This document shows, piece after piece, positions 46,063 through 57,192 of a stretch of DNA of 64,000 bases (positions are counted from its first letter, which is position 1; each line of letters starts with the position of its first letter). The position numbers and the translations under genes were made by a program. This DNA comes from Vibrio aquaticus (GTDB taxonomy: Bacteria > Pseudomonadota > Gammaproteobacteria > Enterobacterales > Vibrionaceae), in contig NZ_RXZH01000001.1 in assembly GCF_003970385.1 (NCBI RefSeq), forward strand, positions 873,300 through 937,299, in the 5' to 3' direction. Under the pieces are notes generated by a model. It saw only the letters and a list, made by a program, of their open reading frames with translations. It was not told the origin of the DNA and searched no databases.

Positions 46063-48771
46063 CTAGTAACCCATTAATTGCAGGAGGTTTTCTGCCGTCT
46101 TTACCGCTTCTTTTCGATTAGCGATATTGAGCTTTTGGTATAGGTTGCGGATGTGAGTTTTAATGGTGGTCGCTGCGACATCCAACTCCTGAGCGATTTG
46201 CTCATTACTGAAGCCGGAGTAAATAAGACCTAATACTTGCCACTCACGCTGAGTCAGTGGGCTGGTTCGCACCAACTCTGGAATGTTCGGGTGATTGACC
46301 AATTTTTCGACAAACTCTTCGTCAAAATGAACCGAGCTGCTGCGCTGATTCGTCGAGATCACTTTTAGCAGTTGCTGAGTGCGGTGTTTCTCTAAATCGC
46401 TCAGCTCATTCTTTTGATACAAAGATTCGAGAACGTGACCAATCTTGCTGCCATCAACCAGAAAATTACCCAACATGCCGGTTTGATTAGTCAGTGCCAA
46501 CGCTTCTTTTAGATACTGATGTGCGGCGAGCTCGTCTTTTGCAGAAACGGACAGGACGGCCTGAACGATCAGATTTCGATTAGTATCGGTGAGTAGCTCA
46601 TTACTGTCTGCTTCTTGACGCAAGAATGAGAGTGTCTGTTTCGCATCTGCAAACTGTTCTAGTGCGATCTGCGCTCTGGCAATATTGCGCCATTGTAGCT
46701 GAGTGAAGTGGTTACAAGCTTGTATCGGTCTGACCGTTTCTTCTAGCCATTGTTTTATCGCTTCAAGATCGCCTCTTGCTTGCCAAAACAGAATCAAAGA
46801 TAGAGACGCGTTCGCCGTCCAATCGACATGGTAAGTCGATTGTTTGAGTAGGTGAACGATCTGATCGATGAACTTACCGGCTTTATCAAGCTCACCGCGA
46901 CCAATAGCGATACGAGCCAGCATTGAATAGCTATGTAAGTGCTTACTTGGGCTGTGATTACCAAGGATATCTAACCCTTTGTAAGCGCACTCTTCGGCTT
47001 CATCAAGGCGATTCCAACACCACAATATTTGAGCGCGAACACGCAGCAAAAATTCATGTAAAGGAACTTGTTGAAGCTGCTGCTCTTCGATCAGTTTGAA
47101 CGCATTGTCTTGCACTTCAAATGCGGCTTGAACGTAACCCTGAGCAATCAAAATCTCACTTTGTTGTAGCATGGCCCACAGCGCTTGATGATAAACCTGA
47201 TACTGTCTCGCCAGCTTCTCTGTTTGCTGCATCATTGGCAGCGCACGACTAAGGTGGCCAAGCACGTGGTTCACTTCTCCAACGACCGATGTTGCCACAA
47301 TGCGGCTGCGATAGGTGGTACTGTCGAGTTGGCTTAGTGCCAGCTCTGCTAATTCCAATGCTTGTTCAGGCTGATCTTTGTTGATTGCAACTTGGGCGCG
47401 CAGAGCGTTGAACTCACCTTGCTCTTTGGTTGAAAGTACGACGTTCAACGCTTTCATTTGCTCATCGGCTTTAGATAGCAGATCGCCAACATCATTGTAT
47501 CTATGCTGACTCTGAGCTAACCACGCTTGAAGCATACACAGCTTCGGTTCACTGTAGAGCTGCTCTGGTGTCAGGGTATTGATCGCTTTTTCAAGAGACT
47601 GCAATTCGCCACCATTGAACATCTTCCATCCAAATTGGCTCAGAATGTCGGCCGTCAACTGGCTGTCATTCGCCTCTTGTGCGTGAAAGAGCGCTTGATG
47701 AGGGGATGAGAGTTTTAGCCACGCCTTTGAAGCGGTTTGGTGTAGCTGCTTTTCTTGCTGAGGAATACGAGCGCTGCGCTCATGGGCAAGAAACTCCGCA
47801 AACAGGTTGTGGAATCGATACCAGTTTTGCTCCCCTTCAAGTGGGTGAATGAACAAACCAAAGCGATTGAGTGATTCAATCATGCTTAGAGCATCTTCAC
47901 GCTCTGTTAGCGCTGATACCAAGTCATCATTGAAATGGTCAAGAACAGAACACTGCAGCAAGAACTGACGGGTGTCTTGATCAAGTAAATCAAACACTTC
48001 CTCCACCAAGTAATCCCAAAGGTGCGCATGGTTAAACTGAGAAAATGACTCAGCCGATTGCGCTAGGGTTTTATGCTGATGTTGGGCTTGCAACGCGATC
48101 AATTGCAGTGCTGATGGCCAACCCTCTACGTAATTGCGTAGGTTGGTTGCAGTGGTGTCATCAATGCCATCGGCAATGCGTTGGTTGAAAAATCGAGTGG
48201 TTTCTTCGGTATCAAACGCAAGCAACTCATCACCAATTTCGATCATCAAATCGCGCACTCTAAGGTTGGCTGTACCTAATGGCGGGGCGGCGCGACTGGT
48301 GACGACTAAGGTGAGGTTGTCAGGCAGATGTTTAAGGAAAAAGCGCATTGCTTCATGGATTTCATCGTCATGGATTAGATGGTAGTCATCCAATACCAAA
48401 TAACACTCTTGATGAAAGCCAGAGATCTCGGTGAACACTTCGCCAAACAAAGAGTGTAGCGAAGAGAATTGACGCTTTTCAGCCAGTTTTTGCGAATTTG
48501 GGCAGCTTCCATCGGTCGCCTTGTTTAGTGCCTGCAATAAGTAGTTCATAAAGCGGAACGAGTCGTTATCGCTTTCATCAATACTATACCACCCCACATG
48601 AGATTTATCTGAAAGCCATTGTGCAGCCATGGTGGTTTTGCCGTAGCCAGCGGGGGAGCGTAGTAATACAAGCTTATAAAAAGGGGCTTGTTGCAGCAGA
48701 TCTAACACTCTAGGGCGCACAATCGCGTTATGCAACCTGCCAGGACGCGTCAATTTTGAAGGAATCCACAT
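46063..48771 (-). CDS. malT: Maltose regulon activator MalT
   Basis: A 902-residue transcription activator, essentially the length of E. coli MalT. It has an N-terminal NTPase with GYGKTT at residues 42-47 and Walker B-like [10 protein letters not shown], a long helical sensor region with TPR-like repeats (about 440-800), and a C-terminal LuxR-type DNA-binding domain with [20 protein letters not shown] and [15 protein letters not shown]. The start at 48771 begins [15 protein letters not shown], matching MalT's start, with AGGA eight bases upstream; an upstream in-frame start would add 11 residues. By family knowledge it needs maltotriose and ATP. It is divergent from malP. Confidence 0.97.
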   Translation of the reverse strand: MWIPSKLTRPGRLHNAIVRPRVLDLLQQAPFYKLVLLRSPAGYGKTTMAAQWLSDKSHVGWYSIDESDNDSFRFMNYLLQALNKATDGSCPNSQKLAEKRQFSSLHSLFGEVFTEISGFHQECYLVLDDYHLIHDDEIHEAMRFFLKHLPDNLTLVVTSRAAPPLGTANLRVRDLMIEIGDELLAFDTEETTRFFNQRIADGIDDTTATNLRNYVEGWPSALQLIALQAQHQHKTLAQSAESFSQFNHAHLWDYLVEEVFDLLDQDTRQFLLQCSVLDHFNDDLVSALTEREDALSMIESLNRFGLFIHPLEGEQNWYRFHNLFAEFLAHERSARIPQQEKQLHQTASKAWLKLSSPHQALFHAQEANDSQLTADILSQFGWKMFNGGELQSLEKAINTLTPEQLYSEPKLCMLQAWLAQSQHRYNDVGDLLSKADEQMKALNVVLSTKEQGEFNALRAQVAINKDQPEQALELAELALSQLDSTTYRSRIVATSVVGEVNHVLGHLSRALPMMQQTEKLARQYQVYHQALWAMLQQSEILIAQGYVQAAFEVQDNAFKLIEEQQLQQVPLHEFLLRVRAQILWCWNRLDEAEECAYKGLDILGNHSPSKHLHSYSMLARIAIGRGELDKAGKFIDQIVHLLKQSTYHVDWTANASLSLILFWQARGDLEAIKQWLEETVRPIQACNHFTQLQWRNIARAQIALEQFADAKQTLSFLRQEADSNELLTDTNRNLIVQAVLSVSAKDELAAHQYLKEALALTNQTGMLGNFLVDGSKIGHVLESLYQKNELSDLEKHRTQQLLKVISTNQRSSSVHFDEEFVEKLVNHPNIPELVRTSPLTQREWQVLGLIYSGFSNEQIAQELDVAATTIKTHIRNLYQKLNIANRKEAVKTAENLLQLMGY

Positions 48772-48920
48772 TTCTCTGATCCTTTGGTTCACCGAAGTAA
48801 GCAAATAGTCGTCAGGATGACGGTTTGGGCAAATGGTACTTGAGAAATACAGCCAGGTTTATCCAACTTGGGTCGGACTTTTGGCTATTTCACAATTTGG
48901 GAGGAACTACGCCCCATAAG

Positions 48921-48936
48921 TGTGATTAATGTCACG
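48921..48936. promoter_or_regulatory. CRP-like site near malT
   Basis: TGTGATTAATGTCACG: TGTGA and TCAC halves with a 6-base spacer, 150 bases before the malT start. Suggests cAMP-CRP activation of malT as in E. coli (inference). Confidence 0.6.
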
Positions 48937-49103
48937 TTGGTTTGGGTTCTTAGATGGGGTTTAAACACCTGTTTGCACCAAAAAACATGAAAATTGCATT
49001 CGGAGATGAATCTTAATGTGATCGAGTATGCATATTCATCAATTAAGTATTTTGTCAGACACGTATCTTTAATACATCAGATGTAGGGTAAATTCGTTTG
49101 CGG

Positions 49104-49119
49104 TGTGATCTCAATCACC
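49104..49119. promoter_or_regulatory. CRP-like site between malT and malP
   Basis: TGTGATCTCAATCACC: TGTGA and TCAC halves with a 6-base spacer, 178 bases before the malP start. Placed to help activate malP. Confidence 0.5.
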
Positions 49120-49195
49120 CGGGCTCAGTCTTGTTGAAAGTTTAATGAGAGTTTGATCACTGAGCCGCGGGTAGTACGCCCTCTACGCCCTGTGT

Positions 49196-49230
49196 CCTCC
49201 TCCCAATACGCCGTCTAGGTAGGAGGATGT
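49196..49230. promoter_or_regulatory. MalT-box pair upstream of malP
   Basis: The minus strand of 49196-49205 reads TGGGAGGAGG, one mismatch from the MalT consensus GGGGAKGAGG. On the plus strand, GGAGGA at 49222-49227 in TAGGAGGATG fits the shorter GGAKGA core. Position upstream of malP supports use by MalT. Confidence 0.55.
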
Positions 49231-49296
49231 TTTGAAGACTATATCCATGCACGATATGTCACAGATGGATTAGAACTAATAAGTGAGATTTCTCTG

Positions 49297-51750
49297 ATGA
49301 AACCTACGCAACAGAAAAAATTTGATAAAGCTGCATTCCAAGAAAGTGTAAAGCAACACTTGTCGACTACTTACGCGAAGACAGAAGCAACCGCGACGCC
49401 GCGTGATTGGTACTTAGCAATGGGCCGTGCATTGGCTGAGCTAACCACTTTAGATTTGCTTAAGACAGAGCAAGATCCAAAAATCCAAAGCGCGAAAAGC
49501 GTTAACTACTTATCTCTAGAATTCCTTATCGGTCGCCTAACGGGTAACAACCTAATCAGCATGGGTCTGTACGAGCAGATCACAGAGGCGATGGAAGAGT
49601 TGGGTCATAACCTGACAGATTTACTTGAAGAAGAGCGTGACCCATCACTGGGTAACGGCGGCCTAGGTCGTCTAGCCGCGTGTTTCATGGACTCATGTGC
49701 TGCGCAAGAATTCCCAACGGTAGGCTACGGTCTTCACTATGAATACGGTCTATTTAAGCAATCTTTCCAAGACGGTCGCCAAAAAGAAGCACCAGACGCG
49801 TGGCGCGGTGTTGAAGGTTACCCTTGGGAAGTCGCTCGTCCAGAATTGGCACAAAACATCGGTTTCTTCGGCCACGTGAACGTTGAATACATCGATGGCC
49901 GTGAAGTACGTACTTGGGTACCAGGTATGGAAGTGAAAGCGATGCCTTGGGATCTACCAATCGTAGGTTACGAGTCAGATACGGTCTACCCACTGCGTCT
50001 ATGGGAATGTCAGGCGATTGCGCCATTCTCACTAGCAAGCTTTAATAACGGCGACTACTTTGAAGCGCAGCACTCGCTCATCGATGCGGGCAACATCACC
50101 AAAGTGCTTTACCCGAATGACAACCATGAGAAAGGCAAAACACTGCGCCTAATGCAGCAGTATTTCCACTCAGCAGCATCTGTGCGTGACATTCTTCGTC
50201 GCCATGAAGCAGCAGGTTACGCATTGGCTGATCTTCCGAAGCAAGAGACGATTCAGCTTAACGACACGCACCCAACGATTGCGATTCCTGAACTGATGCG
50301 CATCTTAATGGATGAGAAAGGTCTATCTTGGGATAAAGCGTGGGAAATCAGCGCCAATACATTCGCATACACCAACCATACGCTACTTCCAGAAGCACTA
50401 GAGACATGGCCTGAGTCGCTTATTCAGCGTCTACTGCCGCGCCACATGGAAATCATCTTTGAAATCAACCACCGTTTCCTACAAGAAGTTCGTAAGATGT
50501 GGCCGGGCGATGGTGAGAAGCAAGCGAAGCTTTCAATCATTCAAGAAGGTTTCAACCGTATGGTGCGTATGGCTAACCTATGTGTGATTGGCTCTTACAA
50601 GGTGAATGGTGTTGCGGCGCTGCACTCTCAGTTGGTTAAGAAAGATCTCTTCCCAGAATTTAACGAAATCTTCCCGAACAAACTGACGAACGTAACCAAC
50701 GGTATTACACCTCGCCGCTGGTTGAAGTTCTGTAACCCTGGCTTGTCAAATCTGATTACTGAAAAAATTGGTACAGAGTGGCCTGCAAAACTTGAGCAAT
50801 TAGAAGGCATTAGCCAGTTTGCGACAGACGCTAAATTCCAAAAAGAATTCATGGCCGTTAAGAAGCAAAACAAACAGCGCCTTGCTGATTGGGTTCAAGA
50901 GAACATGGGTATCGAACTAGATACTAACGCTATCTTTGACGTGCAAATCAAACGTCTGCATGAGTACAAGCGTCAGCACTTAGACTTGCTACATATCTTG
51001 TCGCTATACCACCGCATCATCAATGAGCCGGACTTTGAATGTACACCGCGTGTGGCAATCTTTGCAGCGAAAGCAGCACCGGGTTATCACCTAGCAAAAG
51101 AGATCATCTTTGCTATCAACAAGGTGGCAGAGAAAGTGAACAACGATCCACGCATTGGTAACAAGCTGAAAATCGTATTCATTCCTGATTACCGCGTAAG
51201 CATGGCAGAAATCATCATTCCAGCGGCGGACGTTTCTCAGCAAATCTCGCTTGCAGGTAAAGAAGCATCAGGTACGGGTAACATGAAGATGGCGCTAAAC
51301 GGTGCGCTAACGATTGGTACGATGGATGGTGCGAACGTTGAGATTCGTGAAGAAGTTGGCGACGAGAACATCTACATCTTCGGCCTAGACGTTGATGGTG
51401 TAGAAGCGATTCGCAAGCAGGGCTACAACCCTTATGACTACTACCATTCAGATCCACTTCTGAAAGCATCACTGGATCTACTGGCTGGTGAGGAGTTCAC
51501 TCCAGGTCAACCAGGTCTGCTTCGTGCAACGCTTGATAGCTTGCTAGATGGCGGTGACCCTTACCTATGTTTGGCTGACTTTGCTTCGTATGTTCAAGCG
51601 CATGAAGAGATGGGCAAACAATACAAAGACCAGGCGGGTTGGGCGAAGAAAGCGATTCTTAATACTGCCTTGGTGGGCAAGTTTACATCGGACCGCTCAA
51701 TTCGAGACTATGTAAACAACATTTGGAAATTAGAGTCAGTTAAACGCTAA
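49297..51750 (+). CDS. malP: Maltodextrin/glycogen phosphorylase
   Basis: An 817-residue phosphorylase that releases glucose-1-phosphate from alpha-1,4-glucans. The PLP lysine motif ASGTGNMKMALNGALT lies near the C-terminus, with LEFLIGRLTGNNL at the N-terminus and IKRLHEYKRQHL in the C-terminal half. Length fits bacterial MalP. It heads a malP-malQ-glgB set downstream of candidate MalT and CRP sites, with a hairpin separating it from malQ. Confidence 0.97.
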   Translation: MKPTQQKKFDKAAFQESVKQHLSTTYAKTEATATPRDWYLAMGRALAELTTLDLLKTEQDPKIQSAKSVNYLSLEFLIGRLTGNNLISMGLYEQITEAMEELGHNLTDLLEEERDPSLGNGGLGRLAACFMDSCAAQEFPTVGYGLHYEYGLFKQSFQDGRQKEAPDAWRGVEGYPWEVARPELAQNIGFFGHVNVEYIDGREVRTWVPGMEVKAMPWDLPIVGYESDTVYPLRLWECQAIAPFSLASFNNGDYFEAQHSLIDAGNITKVLYPNDNHEKGKTLRLMQQYFHSAASVRDILRRHEAAGYALADLPKQETIQLNDTHPTIAIPELMRILMDEKGLSWDKAWEISANTFAYTNHTLLPEALETWPESLIQRLLPRHMEIIFEINHRFLQEVRKMWPGDGEKQAKLSIIQEGFNRMVRMANLCVIGSYKVNGVAALHSQLVKKDLFPEFNEIFPNKLTNVTNGITPRRWLKFCNPGLSNLITEKIGTEWPAKLEQLEGISQFATDAKFQKEFMAVKKQNKQRLADWVQENMGIELDTNAIFDVQIKRLHEYKRQHLDLLHILSLYHRIINEPDFECTPRVAIFAAKAAPGYHLAKEIIFAINKVAEKVNNDPRIGNKLKIVFIPDYRVSMAEIIIPAADVSQQISLAGKEASGTGNMKMALNGALTIGTMDGANVEIREEVGDENIYIFGLDVDGVEAIRKQGYNPYDYYHSDPLLKASLDLLAGEEFTPGQPGLLRATLDSLLDGGDPYLCLADFASYVQAHEEMGKQYKDQAGWAKKAILNTALVGKFTSDRSIRDYVNNIWKLESVKR

Positions 51751-51763
51751 TTTCACCAAAAAT

Positions 51764-51787
51764 AGCCAAGGCCTTCGGGTCTTGGCT
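51764..51787 (+). terminator. UUCG-capped hairpin between malP and malQ
   Basis: A 10-bp stem (51764-51773 with 51778-51787, one G-T pair) is capped by TTCG. Only a broken T tract follows (CAATACTTTATTT). It may attenuate or protect malP mRNA rather than fully end it. Confidence 0.6.
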
Positions 51788-51852
51788 CAATACTTTATTT
51801 GATATCAAAAACCCTACAATTTTGAAGGTATAGCAGTCCTTCGGAGAGAGCG

Positions 51853-54033
51853 ATGAAACAAAATAACGCATTAAAACAAGTCGCAGAGATGGCGAGAATT
51901 GCCGACAGCTACATTAGCGCGTGGGGAGATGAAGCTAAGGTAGAAGACGAGACGATTCGTCACTTACTTGCGTCTTTAGGCTACGACACAACCAATGATG
52001 AAACTCTTCTAAAATCCGCGGAGAAAAAGCATAAGAAAGATGTGCTTGATCCTGTGTTAGTGATTCGAGATGGAGAGCCAGTTGAAGTCGCACTGAATCT
52101 TGGTGCAAGCGCTCGCGAGAGTGAGTTTAGCTGGAGACTCGATACCGAGCAGGGAGAGGTACTTGAAGGCTATCTTCAATCGCAAATCGTGCGAGATGAG
52201 CGTAACGAGGGTGGCCCTTTAGTGTTTGCATTACCAAGCGACATTGCTTGGGGTTACCACAAATTAACGCTGACACGTAAGCGCCGAAAAGCACCGTATG
52301 AGATGACACTGATTGTGACGCCAAAAGCGTGTTACAAGCAAGGCGACATCCTTAGTGGTAAGAAAATGTGGGGCCCAAGTGTCCAGCTTTACACGTTGCG
52401 CACTCAGCACAACTGGGGTATGGGTGACTTTGGTGATCTAAAACAGTTGGTCGCAGATGTCGCTTCTCGTGGTGGTGACTTTGTGGGCCTAAACCCGATT
52501 CACTCACTGTTTCCTGCCAACCCTGAAGGGGCGAGTCCGTACAGCCCATCGTCACGTCGTTGGTTGAACATTCTTTACATCGATGTGAGCTCTGTACCTG
52601 AGTTTGCCCTAAGTATTGAAGCGCAGCAAAAAGTCGGTAGCGCGGAGTTCCAGCAACGCCTACAAAAAGCACGTGATTCACATTGGGTGAATTACAGTGA
52701 AGTGGCGGACCTAAAGTTAAGCGTGCTTCCACAGCTGTTTGAAGAGTTCAAAAAGCGTCACCTCGATAAAAACTCTGACCGTGCACAAGCTTTCTTAGCG
52801 TTTGTTGAAGAAGGTGGAGAAAGCCTCGTTCATCAGGCGGCCTTTGATGCTCTGCACGCTAAATTACACGCAGACGACTCAAATGTATGGGGTTGGCCTG
52901 TATTCCCAAGTGAGTACCGCCGTTTTGAAAACAGCGCAGTGCAGAAGTTCATTGAACAACATCAAGATCAAGTTCATCTGTATATGTATCTTCAATGGGT
53001 GGCTGATGTTCAAATCAACGAAGCTCAAGCTCTGGCTGAAGAAAAAGGCATGTCGGTTGGCTTATACCGTGATCTAGCGGTTGGTGTGGCTGATTCTGGG
53101 AGCGAGACATGGGCAGATGATGGCAACCTAATTATGGATGCGAGCATCGGTGCGCCGCCGGATGTGCTTGGCCCGTTGGGTCAGAACTGGGGCTTACCGC
53201 CGCTTAACCCGCAAGTACTGCAAGCAACCGGTTACGACGCATACATCAAATTGCTTCGTGCCAATATGAAGCATTGTGGTGCACTGCGTATTGACCATGT
53301 GTTAGGTCTGCTGCGTTTATGGTGGATTCCAAAAGGTGAAAATGCGACCAAGGGCGCTTACATCTACTACCCAGTGGAAGATATGCTGGCAATCCTCGCG
53401 CTTGAATCTCATCGCTATCAATGTAGTGTGATTGGTGAAGACTTAGGTACAGTACCCGATGAGATTGTCGAGATCTTGCGTGACGCGGGTGTGCATTCAT
53501 ACAAAGTGTTCTTCTTTGAAACATCAGAAGATGACGGCGGTTATATTTCACCAAAGCACTACGCTGATCAATCAATGTCGGCACTTTGTACTCACGATAT
53601 GCCAACGCTACGCGGTTTTTGGCATTGTGACGACTTGAAGATGGGTGAAGAACTGGGGTTGTATCCTGATCCTGAACAGCTAGAAGGCCTGTTTACTGAT
53701 CGTCTGGCAGCGAAGCAAGGCATTTTGGATTCTGTGGCTTGGCACGGCTACCTGCCTGAAGGCGTTGGTCGTGATGCGCAATACGTTCCAATGGACTCTT
53801 ACTTGGCTGAAGCACTGCAACTTCATGTTGCAGCGGGTTCTTCAACATTGTTTAGTGTTCAGCTTGAAGACTGGCTAGAAATGGACAAGCCGGTCAACAT
53901 TCCAGGCACCGTTGATGAGTATCCAAACTGGCGTCGTAAGTTGTCGATGAACCTAGACGAAGTATTCGCTCACGAAGGTGTCAATCGTATTGCAACCAAG
54001 TTGACCGAAGTTCGAGCGAAAGTAGGTAAGTAA
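51853..54033 (+). CDS. malQ: 4-alpha-glucanotransferase (amylomaltase)
   Basis: A 726-residue GH77 amylomaltase that shuffles maltodextrin chains to yield glucose and longer dextrins for MalP. Catalytic segments are LRIDHVLGLLRLWW (nucleophile Asp), VIGEDLGTVPDE (acid/base Glu) and CTHDMPTLRGFW. The N-terminal about 140 residues are the extra domain seen in the E. coli-type enzyme. RBS: CGGAGAGAG before ATG. It follows malP by 102 bases across a hairpin. Confidence 0.97.
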   Translation: MKQNNALKQVAEMARIADSYISAWGDEAKVEDETIRHLLASLGYDTTNDETLLKSAEKKHKKDVLDPVLVIRDGEPVEVALNLGASARESEFSWRLDTEQGEVLEGYLQSQIVRDERNEGGPLVFALPSDIAWGYHKLTLTRKRRKAPYEMTLIVTPKACYKQGDILSGKKMWGPSVQLYTLRTQHNWGMGDFGDLKQLVADVASRGGDFVGLNPIHSLFPANPEGASPYSPSSRRWLNILYIDVSSVPEFALSIEAQQKVGSAEFQQRLQKARDSHWVNYSEVADLKLSVLPQLFEEFKKRHLDKNSDRAQAFLAFVEEGGESLVHQAAFDALHAKLHADDSNVWGWPVFPSEYRRFENSAVQKFIEQHQDQVHLYMYLQWVADVQINEAQALAEEKGMSVGLYRDLAVGVADSGSETWADDGNLIMDASIGAPPDVLGPLGQNWGLPPLNPQVLQATGYDAYIKLLRANMKHCGALRIDHVLGLLRLWWIPKGENATKGAYIYYPVEDMLAILALESHRYQCSVIGEDLGTVPDEIVEILRDAGVHSYKVFFFETSEDDGGYISPKHYADQSMSALCTHDMPTLRGFWHCDDLKMGEELGLYPDPEQLEGLFTDRLAAKQGILDSVAWHGYLPEGVGRDAQYVPMDSYLAEALQLHVAAGSSTLFSVQLEDWLEMDKPVNIPGTVDEYPNWRRKLSMNLDEVFAHEGVNRIATKLTEVRAKVGK

Positions 54034-54120
54034 ACAACGAGTTGCACTGAATACATAGAAAATGATCGAATTGGTCACTCTAAGTAAAACCGTAATTCGG
54101 TAAACTTGAGAACATTGTTA

Positions 54121-54143
54121 AAGCCCGCACATTGCGGGCTTTT
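54121..54143 (+). terminator. Hairpin terminator after malQ
   Basis: A 9-bp stem AAGCCCGCA/TGCGGGCTT with a short loop and a TTTT end. It lies about 90 bases past malQ and may separate malPQ from glgB. Confidence 0.75.
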
Positions 54144-54229
54144 GGGGTCTACCCCGCTATTATAAGAACCGGAATATAAAAACCGGAATTATTCGGATAA
54201 TCGAAAGTTAGGTTAGGGAGAGAATTAAC

Positions 54230-56407
54230 TTGAAAACTAAAACGTTAGACAAGGCAACAAAGGCATATAACCGACTTTCACATGCTTCGTGCGCTGACCC
54301 ATTTTCTTTTATTGGTCCTTTTATTGAGCCGAAACAAGGCTCACTGCGTGTTTGGATGCCGGGGGCAGACAGCGTAGCGCTAGTGCTAGATGACGAGCGC
54401 ATTGAATTAGAGCGTGAAGATGCATCTGGCTTTATCTTAAAGCAGCAAAAAGATCTGCATCTAACCCACTATTTGCTTGCGGTAAACTGGGGTGGCGACG
54501 AACAGCTCATTGACGACCCATACCAATACCACACCATCTACGCTGAATATGATGATCTCCATACGCCCAAAGAAATGTACAAGCACATGGGCGCTCAGTT
54601 CATTACGCTTGAGCGTGGTGGTAAACAGATCTCTGGTACTCGCTTTTTGGTTTACGCTCCGCATGCTTCTGCGTGCAGCTTAGTGGGTGAATTTAACCAG
54701 TGGGATGGCCGTCGTACGCCAATGCAGCGACTCGATTACGGTATTTGGGGTATCTTTATTCCAAATCTTCCTGAAGGCACTCAATACAAATTTGAGCTTA
54801 AAGGGCCAAATGGTGAAGGCTTACCGCATAAAGCAGACCCATGGGGCGCTTACGCTGAGCAATATCCTTCTTTCTCTTCTGTGACTTATGATCATACTCG
54901 CTATGAGTGGCAAGATACACAATGGCAGTCTCGCCCAGTCACAGAGAAGCGCACAGAAGCCTTATCATTTTATGAATTGCATGCGGGCTCTTGGCGCCGT
55001 AATGAAAACGGTGATTTTCTTAACTACCGTGAACTCGCGGAGCAGCTTATCCCTTACTTAGTGGATATGGGCTACACGCACATTGAATTGATGCCAGTGT
55101 CTGAGCATCCATTCTATGGTTCATGGGGCTACCAACCCGTTGGCCTATTTGCGCCGACGAGCCGTTTTGGTTCGCCAGATGATTTCAAATTCTTCGTTGA
55201 CCAATGCCACCAAGCCGATCTTGGCGTGGTACTGGATTGGGTTCCTGCGCACTTTCCGTCTGATGACCATGGCTTAGCGAACTTTGATGGGACGCCACTG
55301 TTCCACGATCCTGATCCACGCCGTGGTTGGCACCAAGATTGGAACTCGTACATCTATGATCTTGGACGTGAGCACGTACGCCGCTTCTTAGTCTCTAACG
55401 CTCTGTATTGGTTCGAGCAGTTCCACATTGACGGTATCCGCGTAGATGCGGTCGCTTCGATGTTGTACCTCGACTACTCACGCAGCCATGACCAATGGGT
55501 GCCAAATGTGGATGGTGGCAACGAAAACTACGATGCCATAGCAACGCTGAAATGGATGAACGAAGAAGTTTATAAACACTTCCCTAATGCAATGACGATT
55601 GCCGAAGAGTCGACCGCTTTCCCAGGTGTGTCAGCTCCAACCTTTATGGGCGGTCTAGGTTTCGGATTTAAGTGGAACATGGGTTGGATGCACGATTCGC
55701 TTTCATACATCCAAGAAGATTCGGTTCACCGCAAATATCATCACGATACCATCACATTCCCGTTAGTTTATGCACACAGCGAAAACTATGTCTTGTCGCT
55801 ATCTCATGATGAAGTGGTGTACGGCAAAGGCTCTATTCATAATAAGATGCCGGGTGATGAATGGCAGCAAACGGCTAACTTACGTGCTTACTTAGGCTAC
55901 ATGTATGCTCAGCCAGGTAAAAAACTTAACTTCATGGGCGCAGAATTTGGGCAGACTGCGGAATGGAATCATGATGACCAACTCCAATGGTTCTTGCTTG
56001 AATTTGAACGTCACCAAGGTGTGCAAGCGTTAACCCGTGATTTGAACAAGCTCTACACGTCAGAAAAAGCGATGCATGAACTTGATTGCGAGCCGCGTGG
56101 TTTTGAATGGCGATTGCAAGATGCCGCTGAAGCGTCGATTCTGGCACATGAGCGTTTGAGTGATAATGGCGAACGCATTTTGGTTGTCAGCAACTTTACA
56201 CCTGTACCACATGATGAATTCCGTTTAGGCGTGCCTCTAGAAGGTAGCTACGAGCTGTTATTGAATACGGATGACAGCAAATATCATGGTAGTGGTTACC
56301 AAGTACAAGTGGTTGTTGAGTCACAGCAGGTTGAAAGTGAAGGGCTGAGCCAGTCCCTATCACTGAGCCTACCGCCACTAGCAACGGTATTCTACAAGCT
56401 CAAGTAG
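54230..56407 (+). CDS. glgB: 1,4-alpha-glucan branching enzyme
   Basis: A 725-residue GH13 branching enzyme making alpha-1,6 links in glycogen. There are two N-terminal carbohydrate-binding (CBM48-like) stretches (about 35-90 and 130-205). Active-site segments are [12 protein letters not shown] (nucleophile), [11 protein letters not shown] (acid/base) and [12 protein letters not shown]. It starts with TTG behind TTAGGGAGAG. No other glg gene is nearby; its company with malPQ suggests that maltodextrin and glycogen turnover are linked here, as in other Vibrio. Confidence 0.96.
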   Translation: MKTKTLDKATKAYNRLSHASCADPFSFIGPFIEPKQGSLRVWMPGADSVALVLDDERIELEREDASGFILKQQKDLHLTHYLLAVNWGGDEQLIDDPYQYHTIYAEYDDLHTPKEMYKHMGAQFITLERGGKQISGTRFLVYAPHASACSLVGEFNQWDGRRTPMQRLDYGIWGIFIPNLPEGTQYKFELKGPNGEGLPHKADPWGAYAEQYPSFSSVTYDHTRYEWQDTQWQSRPVTEKRTEALSFYELHAGSWRRNENGDFLNYRELAEQLIPYLVDMGYTHIELMPVSEHPFYGSWGYQPVGLFAPTSRFGSPDDFKFFVDQCHQADLGVVLDWVPAHFPSDDHGLANFDGTPLFHDPDPRRGWHQDWNSYIYDLGREHVRRFLVSNALYWFEQFHIDGIRVDAVASMLYLDYSRSHDQWVPNVDGGNENYDAIATLKWMNEEVYKHFPNAMTIAEESTAFPGVSAPTFMGGLGFGFKWNMGWMHDSLSYIQEDSVHRKYHHDTITFPLVYAHSENYVLSLSHDEVVYGKGSIHNKMPGDEWQQTANLRAYLGYMYAQPGKKLNFMGAEFGQTAEWNHDDQLQWFLLEFERHQGVQALTRDLNKLYTSEKAMHELDCEPRGFEWRLQDAAEASILAHERLSDNGERILVVSNFTPVPHDEFRLGVPLEGSYELLLNTDDSKYHGSGYQVQVVVESQQVESEGLSQSLSLSLPPLATVFYKLK

Positions 56408-56430
56408 TGCCCTCGCTTTGAGTCGATAGC

Positions 56431-56463
56431 AAAGGCCAGCATAGTTAATGCTGGCCTTTTTGT
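56431..56463 (+). terminator. Terminator after glgB
   Basis: A 12-bp perfect stem (56431-56442 with 56448-56459) and a 5-base loop run into TTT. It lies between convergent genes. Confidence 0.9.
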
Positions 56464-56488
56464 TTGTCTGAAACCTTTTCGCTCTCGC

Positions 56489-57130
56489 TCATTCACTGAT
56501 GTTAGGATGGCGATATTGCTGATACTGAGGAAGTTGCTGGCGCAGGTTTTCAAACGTATTCCGCGCGCTCTCTTTGGTTAGATTATTGATGATCCAATCG
56601 GGAAGAAGACCGCCAGGATTAGCGAAAGCGGTATATTCAATTAACGTGGTGCCATTAGTGAGCTTTTGCAGAGACCAAGTGGCGTCAACGTTGCGAATCC
56701 GAATGTAGCCATCTTGCTCGGGCAGAGCAGAGCTTGGTGCATCTTCAATTTGCAGTGTAAATCCGATCTCATCAATGGTGTATTTTGAATAGGTGACCAT
56801 ATCTCGGTCCAAGGCAGGCCAAGGCGCAGCAAATTGGGTATAAACGATGTTTTCGTTGGTGGAAAGCTGTGTGAGAACGCGACTATGACTGACGTTATCA
56901 ATCCAATTCGGTACATTTTCGCTGTCTTCAAGCAAGGTCAGAAACCCGCCATAGCTGGTAGGAGCAAACATCTGAGCTCGCACTTCGACAAGTCCATCAC
57001 TGTGCTCACGGGAATAGATTGAAATGCCGTCGTTATCCCCTTCGAACTGCCAGCCAGTAAAGGCGTCCGCCCAAATGGGCAACGAAGTGACTAACCCGAT
57101 CAGCAACGCACTTTTCCCTAAGCTCGTCAT
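56489..57130 (-). CDS. Secreted START-domain protein
   Basis: A 213-residue protein with a cleavable-looking signal (SALLIGLVTSLPIWADA) and a START/polyketide-cyclase-like domain containing SYGGFLTLLEDSENVPNWIDN and QFAAPWPALDRDMVTYSKY. START domains hold a hydrophobic ligand such as a lipid in a deep cavity. A periplasmic site is inferred from the signal. It lies downstream of arfB on the same strand with a 62-base gap. Confidence 0.82.
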   Translation of the reverse strand: MTSLGKSALLIGLVTSLPIWADAFTGWQFEGDNDGISIYSREHSDGLVEVRAQMFAPTSYGGFLTLLEDSENVPNWIDNVSHSRVLTQLSTNENIVYTQFAAPWPALDRDMVTYSKYTIDEIGFTLQIEDAPSSALPEQDGYIRIRNVDATWSLQKLTNGTTLIEYTAFANPGGLLPDWIINNLTKESARNTFENLRQQLPQYQQYRHPNISE

Positions 57131-57192
57131 AGCATACCCTATTCCTAAATCATCCTTATCTCTAGCATATACAAATTGGTGATTAAAAACAG

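Larger units (their letters stand above)
48772..49296. other. 525-base malT-malP intergenic control region
   Basis: It contains two near-consensus CRP-like sites and a pair of MalT-box-like sequences, listed separately. No ORF or RNA gene was recognised. Confidence 0.6.
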
